Source of the DNA: Methanoculleus sp.
GTDB taxonomy: Archaea > Halobacteriota > Methanomicrobia > Methanomicrobiales > Methanoculleaceae
NCBI GenBank assembly: GCA_028698765.1
Contig: JAQVVW010000112.1
Span: 1 to 5,818, forward strand
Direction: 5' to 3'
DNA: 5,818 nucleotides
The notes under the pieces were generated by a model. It saw only the letters and a program-made list of their open reading frames with translations. It was not told the origin of the DNA and searched no databases. Positions 1 to 5,375 of the stretch are shown in pieces. The first letter of the stretch is position 1. Each line of letters begins with the position of its first letter. The position numbers and the translations under genes were made by a program.

Positions 1-1404
1 CCAATCGTGGATTCGGACGGAAAAACCCGGATCAGGGAGATTAAAGACCTCTTTGAAGATACGGCCGCAGAAGACAGGGAGATCGATCCATACGGCACGG
101 AGTTTGCCCCTCTCGATGCAAAGGCCACGAGTGTCGATATCGTGGGTATGACGGCAACGCTGCGCCCCTTCCGCGGAGTCATGCGAAAGAAGCACACGGG
201 AGAGATGCTCCGCATCACCCTCGAATCCGGCCGGCGGATCACCGTCACGCCGGATCACCCGGTCTTCACCCTTGCTGAAGGAAGATTCACGAAGACAGCG
301 GCACGAAAACTCAGTGCTGGAGACTACCTCCCGGTGATCAGAACCGCCGAATTCGGGAGCAACCCGGCAAGAGAACTCAACGTAGCGGAAACGCTCCGCA
401 CCGCCGGATGCGCCGATGAGATCGTGCTCCGGGACGGCGAGGTGAACATCCGGAACGCAAAGAACCGTGGCCTGCCCCAGATGCTTCCGGTAACAAAGGA
501 GTTCATCAGGTTCCTCGGCTACTACCTCGCGGAGGGATGCAGCGATACCAGCGGACGGCGGTATACGGTAAGGCTCTCGTTCGGAAAGCACGAAGGCGAT
601 CTCATCCGGGATGCCGTAGCATGCATCAAAGGCTTCCTTGACTATGAGCCGCTGATCTCCGACGAGGCCACAGCCGTCAACGTCACCGTCAACAGCAAAC
701 TCCTCTATCTCCTCCTTGACGCAATCGGTTGCGGGAAGTGCGCTGTCGAGAAGAACGTACCCGATCTGCTCTTCGACGTCGACAGGGAACTGGTGGGAAC
801 CTACCTCGATGCCGCATTCCGCGGTGACGGGAACATTACCATCCAGGAAGGGCAACAGGGCGGCTACGTCCACCACGCAAGAGGCATCCGTATAAAACTG
901 GTCTCAAGGAACGCAGTCCAGAAACTGGTCTGGCTCGCGCAGCGTATCGGTGTCCAGGCGAACTATCTCGAACAGGAGACGACGGTCACGCACCCCCAGA
1001 CCGGCGAGCCGTACCCCCTCACCGCTTACACCTGCACGATCACGGCCCAGGACCAGATCCACCGGTTCGCCCAGGAGACCGGCTACGGCATAGCGGCGGC
1101 CGCCGGATCGTCGCGACAGACCGGAGGGATCTTCACCCGCCTCCCGATCGAAGCAAGCGGGCTTCAGTACACCGGACTCGTCTATGCAAGTCAGTATGCC
1201 TCGTCGGGCCATCACAACGCACAGGTCTCCCTTATACGGCCCGAAGCACGGATAGGGAACGTCGAACGGCTCATCAACGGTGACCTCCACCCGGTTCGCA
1301 TACGGTCTATCGAGAGACTGCCCTACTACGGCTACGTCTACGACCTCGTCGACGTCGCCGACACCCACACCTTCACGAACGCGCTCGGAATCGTGACCGG
1401 AAAC
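1..1404 (+). other. Intein with Hint splicing domain and LAGLIDADG endonuclease, inserted in NrdD
   Basis: A protein-splicing element that would excise itself from the NrdD precursor. Block A begins just outside the window: the first visible residues PIVDSDGKTRIREI fit the strand after the N-terminal Cys, so probably only 5-8 residues are missing. Block B is TVTPDHPVF (241-267) with the conserved Thr (247) and His (256). Block F is VYDLVDVADTHTF (1336-1374). Block G is GIVTGN followed by Cys, so splicing would join the N-extein to Cys at 1405. The residue before the terminal Asn is Gly (1399-1401) rather than the usual His, a variation tolerated in some natural inteins. Total length is about 475 residues, normal for an endonuclease-bearing intein. 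Codon use differs from the host gene: 24 of 80 codons in 241-480 end in A or T, against 6 of 80 in the C-extein at 1441-1680. Inteins in class III NrdD are known, for example two in Methanocaldococcus jannaschii. Confidence 0.93.
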
Positions 1405-2361
1405 TGTTGCGCGTACCAGTTCTCCTCGGTCGCCGACGAGGACGACCAGTTCGAGGACAAACTCTACTTCCGCGAGGGGAAGCACTTCTCGATGGGGTCC
1501 TGGCAGGTGATGTCCATCAACTGCCCGCGGGCGGCGTACAAGGCGGAGGGCGACCAGGAACGGCTCTTTTCCGAACTGAAATCGCTCATGGACATCGCCG
1601 TCGACCTCTACCGCATCAAGCGCCGCTGGATGTCCCTGATCCGGACGAACGGCAGGATGCCGTTTGCGATGCAGCGCCCGAAGGACCCGAACACCGGCGA
1701 ACGCGGCGCGGTCGCCGTGGATCTCGAAGGGCTCGTCTACACCATCGGCGTCGTCGGGGTCAACGAGATGGTGCAGCACTTCACCGGCCACCAGCTCCAC
1801 GAGTCGAAGGAGGCGTTCCGCCTCGCCGTCCGGGCGATGACCGAACTCGAGATGTACTCCCGCGAACTCTCGAAGAAGCACAACATGACGATCGCCCTCG
1901 CCCGCACCCCGGCGGAGACGACCGGTCAGCGGTTCGCGGTCGCCGACCTCCTCGACGAGCGGTTCCGGGACCACGCGATCAAGGTCATCAAGGGCGACGC
2001 TGATAAGGCGCTCGATATGCTCGGCACGACGCTCGATCTCCCCATCTACTACACGAACGGCACCCACGTCACCCCGGCGGCCCCCGTCCCGCTCACAAAG
2101 AGGATCGAGATCGAGCACGTCTTCTTCCCGGTCGTGGACGGCGGCAACATCTTCCATATCTGGCTCGGGGAAGCGCGCCCCGATCCCCGGGGGCTGATGG
2201 AGATGGCGATGAACCTCTGCCGGACGACCCAGATCGGCTACTTCGCCTTCACCCGCGACCTGACGGTCTCCCTCAAGGAGTACCGGGAACTGAAACCGGC
2301 GCGCCAGGACCGGGCAACCGGTGCCGGCACCTCCCCGGCGGCGGACCGGGCAGGTGCCTGA
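1..2361 (+). CDS. nrdD: Anaerobic (class III) ribonucleoside-triphosphate reductase, intein-containing, 5'-partial
   Basis: Class III ribonucleotide reductase makes deoxyribonucleotides from ribonucleoside triphosphates in the cytoplasm without oxygen, using a glycyl radical and a thiyl radical. The frame is open at the left edge; the GTG at 7 is internal. Codons 1-468 (1-1404) are intein and the C-extein is 318 residues (1405-2358). It opens with CCAYQFSS, which I align with the finger-loop cysteines of the family (compare NCC in the Thermotoga enzyme). Other family-like stretches are FSMGSWQVMSINCPRAAY (from 1486), NEMVQHFTGHQLHES, a YYTNGTHV segment (from 2047), GGNIFHIWLGE (from 2140) and IGYFAFTRDLTV (from 2233). 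After that come only about 28 residues of a Lys/Arg/Ala/Gly-rich tail without cysteine, where family members usually carry a CxxC zinc site and a RVxGY-type glycyl-radical motif. The N-extein lies outside the window. The family call is firm; catalytic competence as a single chain is open. Confidence 0.9.
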   Translation, partial: PIVDSDGKTRIREIKDLFEDTAAEDREIDPYGTEFAPLDAKATSVDIVGMTATLRPFRGVMRKKHTGEMLRITLESGRRITVTPDHPVFTLAEGRFTKTAARKLSAGDYLPVIRTAEFGSNPARELNVAETLRTAGCADEIVLRDGEVNIRNAKNRGLPQMLPVTKEFIRFLGYYLAEGCSDTSGRRYTVRLSFGKHEGDLIRDAVACIKGFLDYEPLISDEATAVNVTVNSKLLYLLLDAIGCGKCAVEKNVPDLLFDVDRELVGTYLDAAFRGDGNITIQEGQQGGYVHHARGIRIKLVSRNAVQKLVWLAQRIGVQANYLEQETTVTHPQTGEPYPLTAYTCTITAQDQIHRFAQETGYGIAAAAGSSRQTGGIFTRLPIEASGLQYTGLVYASQYASSGHHNAQVSLIRPEARIGNVERLINGDLHPVRIRSIERLPYYGYVYDLVDVADTHTFTNALGIVTGNCCAYQFSSVADEDDQFEDKLYFREGKHFSMGSWQVMSINCPRAAYKAEGDQERLFSELKSLMDIAVDLYRIKRRWMSLIRTNGRMPFAMQRPKDPNTGERGAVAVDLEGLVYTIGVVGVNEMVQHFTGHQLHESKEAFRLAVRAMTELEMYSRELSKKHNMTIALARTPAETTGQRFAVADLLDERFRDHAIKVIKGDADKALDMLGTTLDLPIYYTNGTHVTPAAPVPLTKRIEIEHVFFPVVDGGNIFHIWLGEARPDPRGLMEMAMNLCRTTQIGYFAFTRDLTVSLKEYRELKPARQDRATGAGTSPAADRAGA
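493..1080 (+). other. LAGLIDADG homing endonuclease domain inside the intein
   Basis: Two LAGLIDADG-type helices are visible. The first is LGYYLAEG (514-537), with its acidic metal ligand a Glu at 532-534. The second is YLDAAFRGDG (802-831), with an Asp at 826-828. A block H-like segment, SRNAVQKLVWLAQRIGV, follows from 904. Both catalytic acidic residues and the helix-ending glycines are kept and the frame is unbroken, so the endonuclease may still cut intein-free nrdD alleles at the insertion point. Domain limits are approximate. Activity is inferred from intact motifs only. Confidence 0.85.
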
Positions 2362-2380
2362 CCGGGATCATACCTTTTTT
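2326..2380 (+). terminator. Probable terminator of nrdD overlapping its stop codon
   Basis: An inverted repeat pairs GGCACCT (2326-2332) with AGGTGCC (2352-2358) and, inside it, CCCGG (2334-2338) with CCGGG (2346-2350), leaving a C/C mismatch and a 7-base loop. The right arm ends right before the TGA stop at 2359. A run of six T follows at 2375-2380. Archaeal termination depends mainly on the T-run, so the hairpin may act more as 3'-end protection. Part of the complementarity could be chance in very GC-rich DNA. Confidence 0.5.
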
Positions 2381-2436
2381 GGCTTTGCCGCGAGATTCTG
2401 TTAAGAGCTGCCCGGCACGATGCTGCGGTGGCGCGT

Positions 2437-2440
2437 GAGG
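2437..2440 (+). promoter_or_regulatory. Ribosome binding site choosing the start at 2447
   Basis: GAGG (within GTGAGG) lies 6 bases before the ATG at 2447. The alternative in-frame ATG at 2420 lacks a comparable site at suitable spacing and would only add MLRWRVRIL, an unconserved-looking extension, ahead of the first strand of the fold. This favours the downstream start. No convincing BRE/TATA pair is visible in the 85 bases after nrdD. Confidence 0.6.
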
Positions 2441-2446
2441 ATTCTT

Positions 2447-3484
2447 ATGATCGATCTGACGACCCCGCTCCTTGCGATCGATGTCGGCCGGGGCACCCAG
2501 GACATCCTGGTCTACGAGCCCGGCCGATCGATCGAGAACAGCATCAAACTGGTCCTCCCCTCCCCGACCGTGGTGGTGGCGGAGAAGATCCGGCAGGCCA
2601 CCCGCGCCGGGCTCCCGGTCTTCCTGGACGGATACCTGATGGGCGGCGGCGCGAACACCGGCGCGATACGCGAACACCTCTCCCGCGACCTTCCCGTCTA
2701 CGCCACAGAGGAGGCCGCTCTGACCCTCCACGACGACCCGGAACGGGTGCGGGCGCTTGGAGTCGAGATCCGCCCCACCCCTCCGGGGGACGCGGAAACC
2801 GTTCGCACCACCGACTACATGGAGCCGGAACTCAGGCAGGCGCTCTCCCTCTTCGGGGTGGACTACCCGGAGAACGTTGCCGTAGCGGTCCAGGATCACG
2901 GCTACTCGCCGCACCGGAGCAACCGCATCCACCGGTTCGAACTGATGCGGGAGCGGCTGGACGCCGGGGGCTGGGATATCCTCTCGCTCGTTACCGACCC
3001 GCCGCTCGCCGACATGACCCGGATGCAGGCCGTCCGGTACCAGGCGCCGGGCGCGCTCGTCACCGACACCGGCCCCGTCGCCCTCATCGGGGCGCTCTGC
3101 GACCCGCGGGTGCGGCAGATGGCGAAGGAGGGGGTGACCCTCGTCAACGCGGGAAACGGCCACACCCTCTGCTTCACCCTGAAAGGGCGGGAGATCCACG
3201 GGCTCTTCGAGCACCACACCGGCGCGCTCGACCCCGAAAAACTCCAGCGCTACATCCGGCGGCTCGCCGACGGCACCCTGACCTCGGAGGAGGTCTTCGA
3301 CGACGGGGGTCATGGGGCTGCGATCAGCAAACCCCTCGCCACGGGTGCCGTCGTCGTCACGGGCCCGAACCGGCTCCGGCTGCTGCCGGAGGCCTACCAG
3401 GCGGCGCCCTTCGGGGATATGATGCTCGCAGGATGCTTCGGGCTCGCGTATCTCTGGAAGGTGTTCAGAGAAACGAAGCTCTGA
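2447..3484 (+). CDS. DUF1786 (COG4012) family protein, ASKHA-like putative nucleotide-binding protein
   Basis: A 345-residue soluble protein of unknown function that I recognise as DUF1786. The N-terminus, LLAIDVGRGTQDILVY, resembles the phosphate-1 loop of the actin/Hsp70/sugar-kinase (ASKHA) fold (D12, G14, G16, T17, D19). The segment NAGNGHT (residues 234-240) resembles the phosphate-2 loop. VVVTGPNR (302-309), near the C-terminus, could belong to the adenosine-binding region. No signal peptide or membrane segment is seen. Pfam labels the family 'putative pyruvate formate-lyase activating enzyme', but this protein has only three scattered cysteines (in ALCDP, TLCFT and AGCFG) and no CxxxCxxC radical-SAM motif, so that label is not supported here. 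It lies 85 bases after nrdD on the same strand, with a probable terminator between, so a shared operon is doubtful. Its end faces the surface-protein gene. Family call fairly sure; ATP binding inferred; biological role unknown. Confidence 0.8.
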   Translation: MIDLTTPLLAIDVGRGTQDILVYEPGRSIENSIKLVLPSPTVVVAEKIRQATRAGLPVFLDGYLMGGGANTGAIREHLSRDLPVYATEEAALTLHDDPERVRALGVEIRPTPPGDAETVRTTDYMEPELRQALSLFGVDYPENVAVAVQDHGYSPHRSNRIHRFELMRERLDAGGWDILSLVTDPPLADMTRMQAVRYQAPGALVTDTGPVALIGALCDPRVRQMAKEGVTLVNAGNGHTLCFTLKGREIHGLFEHHTGALDPEKLQRYIRRLADGTLTSEEVFDDGGHGAAISKPLATGAVVVTGPNRLRLLPEAYQAAPFGDMMLAGCFGLAYLWKVFRETKL

Positions 3485-3490
3485 AAGAGC

Positions 3491-3532
3491 GGAGGTCGAG
3501 AAAACGCGAAGCGTTTTCGAGTAGCGACTTCC
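3491..3532. repeat. Two-part stem-loop between convergent genes
   Basis: The inner stem is a perfect 8-bp inverted repeat, GAAAACGC (3500-3507) with GCGTTTTC (3511-3518), around a GAA loop. The outer stem pairs GGAGGTCG (3491-3498) with CGACTTCC (3525-3532), 8 bp with one G-T wobble. One base separates the stems on the left and six on the right. A second small inverted repeat, CCCC-AAA-GGGG (3531-3541), abuts it. It starts 7 bases after the stop of the DUF1786 gene. It could protect or terminate that transcript, or be a copy of a dispersed intergenic repeat; the sequence cannot decide between these. Confidence 0.55.
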
Positions 3533-3591
3533 CCAAAGGGGGAGGAACTCAAGCACCCCGGGTCTTCAAGTGCGATGGACGGGCCGAATGA

Positions 3592-3649
3592 CCGGAATTT
3601 AATCCGGAGTTCCGACAGGAATCGGGGGAAAAGAAGTATCCATCCCCCC
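3592..3649 (-). terminator. Possible terminator region of the surface-protein gene
   Basis: Read on the minus strand, the stop codon of the surface-protein gene is followed 5 bases later by GGGGG (3648-3644), a 15-base spacer containing the T-rich stretch TTCTTTT, and CCCCC (3628-3624). Further on is a CCGGA / TCCGG hairpin (3592-3596 with 3603-3607) with an AT-only loop. T-rich tracts and hairpins between two convergent genes suggest transcription ends here. There is no long uninterrupted T-run, so the call is tentative. Confidence 0.35.
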
Positions 3650-3653
3650 ACAC

Positions 3654-5159
3654 TCACGAAGCACGTTCCTGGCCCATCCCGAACAGGCCCTCGAAGAACC
3701 CCACGATCAGGTCGAGTATCGACGGCGAGGACGCGGACTGCTCCTCCGCCCCGGCGCCCCCTTCCGCGGCATAGAGGGCCGCTACATCTTCTTTCCCAAG
3801 ACCGCGCAGGGCCTTGAGGTTCCCTACCGCCGCGGCGGCGATCGTCTCGTGATCGACGCCCCGCGCCCACGCCCCGGTCATCGTCTCCGACGGGCGGAGC
3901 GTCGAGTTCTCGACGCCCAGAAGCGCGTAGAGGCCGGGGAGCGACGACGCCTCCGCCGTCTCCGCACCCCCGTCGGGCCGGATGGCGATCACCGGGTCGG
4001 AGACGCCCGCCGAAGGCACCTCCTGGCCGCCGGCAAGCGCGTAGGCATGGAAGGCGAAGAGATCCGGGTTCGATGTCAGGTTGGTGACCAGCCGCTCCTC
4101 GGCGAGGGTGAGGTTTGCAAGCGTCAGCCTCCCGGTGCGGGTAGCGACCGAGAACTCCCAGACACCGCGTTCTCCGTCCCCGAGGGACTGGACCTCGCGG
4201 GTCCGGGTGATCTCGTAGACCCCCGTCTCGTCCGGCGGCGGCACCAGGACGACGTAGGCCGGGTTATCCTCCGCGATCGTCACGTTCCTCGCCTCCACCG
4301 TCACGGTGACGGTGAACGTCTCCCCCTCGAAGACCGCGCGCGGGTGCCGCCCGCCGAGACGCATCGCCGGGTCGAGGAGCCAGTCAAGGTTCGCTATCTC
4401 CACCCCGCTCCGGGTGAGGGCGACGTCTTCGGGTACCCGGTCGAGGATCACCCCGATACCCCGGACGAAGAGGCCGTCGCGCGGCACGGCGGCCACGGAC
4501 GGTACCCCGGTCTCGTTCTCCCCGGCGGGGGTATACGACGAGGAGGGGTTGACGAGGTGGTGGCCGCTCTGGACAAGCGGACGATCGTGGGAGTAGTGCG
4601 CTTTCGCCATCGTCGCGCCCGGCCGCGGCGGAGCATACCGTTCAAGGGTCGGTTCCGGGTTTTCATCCTCCTCCGGCTCCTCGTCGTCGGAGTCGTCGTC
4701 GACAATATCGAACTCTGTCCCGGCATCTTCAGTGGTGTTTGTTGCATTCTGGAGCGGCGTTTCCGTCTCCGTATCGGCGGTCTCGTTACCGGTTGCAACC
4801 GTCTCCCCGGTGAAATTCGACAGGGCCGTTGTAGTCGGGGACGGCGTGGAGGCTACCGGAGTCGTCTCAGTCGGCTCCAGGGTCTCCGTTACCTCTTCGG
4901 ACGGCGGTGTAGTCTCCCCGGTAGCAAGGGAACCGGGCTCCCGCTCCTCGACGGATTTATCCTCCGCCTCATCAGGCGCCGGACTCCCCGCAGGCGTGAC
5001 CGGCACTTTGTTGGCGGCGGGCTTCTCGCCCGGTACCTCGACGGTGCCGTTTTCGTCTGAGCCGGCAAAAGCGAACGTAAGAAGGCCGGTCATGCAGATA
5101 CAGAGCACCAGAGCCGCGATAATCAGATAAAATCCTTTCAACGACACCACCCCGGGCAT
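3654..5159 (-). CDS. Hypothetical secreted or membrane-anchored glycoprotein with Thr/Glu/Pro-rich linker
   Basis: A 501-residue protein of unknown function. Residues 10-32 form a hydrophobic segment (LIIAALVLCICMTGLLTFAF) after a Lys, fitting a signal peptide or N-terminal anchor. Residues about 35-150 are a low-complexity Thr/Glu/Pro/Ser linker, followed by a strongly acidic run (about 151-169, mostly Asp and Glu). Ten N-x-S/T sequons (N37, 115, 125, 138, 141, 215, 292, 349, 360, 418) suggest N-glycosylation outside the cell. Residues about 228-395 alternate hydrophobic and Thr/Val-rich strands, suggesting beta-sandwich folding; I cannot name a domain. A helical part (about 430-465) precedes an amphipathic, Phe-rich tail, ILDLIVGFFEGLFG (481-494). 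The only cysteines, C20 and C22, lie in the hydrophobic segment. The ATG at 5159 is chosen for its GGAG site 7 bases upstream. The gene has its own promoter and is convergent with the DUF1786 gene. An envelope role is inference. Confidence 0.75.
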   Translation of the reverse strand: MPGVVSLKGFYLIIAALVLCICMTGLLTFAFAGSDENGTVEVPGEKPAANKVPVTPAGSPAPDEAEDKSVEEREPGSLATGETTPPSEEVTETLEPTETTPVASTPSPTTTALSNFTGETVATGNETADTETETPLQNATNTTEDAGTEFDIVDDDSDDEEPEEDENPEPTLERYAPPRPGATMAKAHYSHDRPLVQSGHHLVNPSSSYTPAGENETGVPSVAAVPRDGLFVRGIGVILDRVPEDVALTRSGVEIANLDWLLDPAMRLGGRHPRAVFEGETFTVTVTVEARNVTIAEDNPAYVVLVPPPDETGVYEITRTREVQSLGDGERGVWEFSVATRTGRLTLANLTLAEERLVTNLTSNPDLFAFHAYALAGGQEVPSAGVSDPVIAIRPDGGAETAEASSLPGLYALLGVENSTLRPSETMTGAWARGVDHETIAAAAVGNLKALRGLGKEDVAALYAAEGGAGAEEQSASSPSILDLIVGFFEGLFGMGQERAS

Positions 5160-5166
5160 ATGGGAA

Positions 5167-5170
5167 CTCC
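5167..5170 (-). promoter_or_regulatory. Ribosome binding site of the surface-protein gene
   Basis: On the minus strand GGAG (5170-5167) sits 7 bases before the ATG at 5159. This supports that start over the in-frame GTG codons at the fourth and fifth positions. The site lies inside GGAGTTCCC, which also occurs 63 bases further upstream (5233-5225). Confidence 0.65.
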
Positions 5171-5263
5171 ACGCACCCCGTTCACCGGCTCTGCCGCAGG
5201 CGGCACGGGACTCACTACCCGGCCGGGAACTCCGTTCATGGGAGTCTCATGGAGCGCACACCG

Positions 5264-5280
5264 CTATAAATAATTTCCGG
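5264..5280 (-). promoter_or_regulatory. Archaeal BRE/TATA promoter for the surface-protein gene
   Basis: Read on the minus strand, CCGGAAA (5280-5274) followed by TTATTTATAG (5273-5264) fits an archaeal TFB-recognition element next to a TATA box. It is the clearest AT-rich island in this otherwise GC-rich spacer. With the usual distance of about 25 bases, transcription would start near 5240-5242, giving a leader of about 80 bases before the ATG at 5159. This indicates transcription independent of nusA, whose terminator lies just upstream. Confidence 0.65.
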
Positions 5281-5364
5281 ACAGGAGCACGCTAAAAACC
5301 CTCCCGCAAATCGCCCCCGGGAGAACCGGTTCCCTGTCGCCACGGGATATTACTGGATTACTGT

Positions 5365-5371
5365 AAAAAAA
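5365..5371 (-). terminator. Oligo-T terminator after nusA
   Basis: On the minus strand seven consecutive T (5371-5365) begin only 4 bases after the nusA stop codon. Oligo-T tracts are sufficient terminators in archaea. A 10-base perfect palindrome, GAACCGGTTC (5323-5332), lies further downstream but is not placed like a classical terminator stem. Confidence 0.6.
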
Positions 5372-5375
5372 GTGT

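Noticed and set aside
904..2157. Long minus-strand open frame (417 codons) antisense to nrdD
   Set aside because: It lies fully opposite a clearly conserved coding frame, crosses the intein/extein boundary and has a skewed Asp/Arg/Val/Glu composition typical of antisense reading in GC-rich genes.
2447..3484. Calling this gene a radical-SAM pyruvate formate-lyase activating enzyme
   Set aside because: No CxxxCxxC motif; the three cysteines are far apart. The label comes from a family name only.
2273..3556. Long minus-strand open frame (427 codons) antisense to the DUF1786 gene
   Set aside because: It has low-complexity Arg/Pro/Gly/Val/Glu composition, no recognisable motif, and covers the nrdD terminator and an intergenic hairpin; it is a mirror of GC-rich coding sequence.
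2428..3591. Overlapping plus-strand frame with Arg/Pro-rich product in the DUF1786 region
   Set aside because: The competing frame at 2447-3484 has conserved phosphate-loop-like motifs; this one is an Arg/Pro/Gly-rich shadow.
4139..4230. Helix-hairpin-helix-like LRGLGKEDVAALY in the surface protein (actual position about 3774-3812)
   Set aside because: The resemblance to DNA-binding HhH motifs is short, and the protein appears exported; treated as a chance helical pattern.
3849..5060. Plus-strand open frame (403 codons) opposite the surface-protein gene
   Set aside because: It is Arg-rich and featureless, while the minus-strand frame has a signal segment, ten sequons, an upstream GGAG site and a promoter.
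5264..5273. TATA-like TATAAATAA read as a plus-strand promoter
   Set aside because: No plus-strand gene follows; the minus-strand reading has an adjacent BRE-like CCGGAAA and a properly placed gene.
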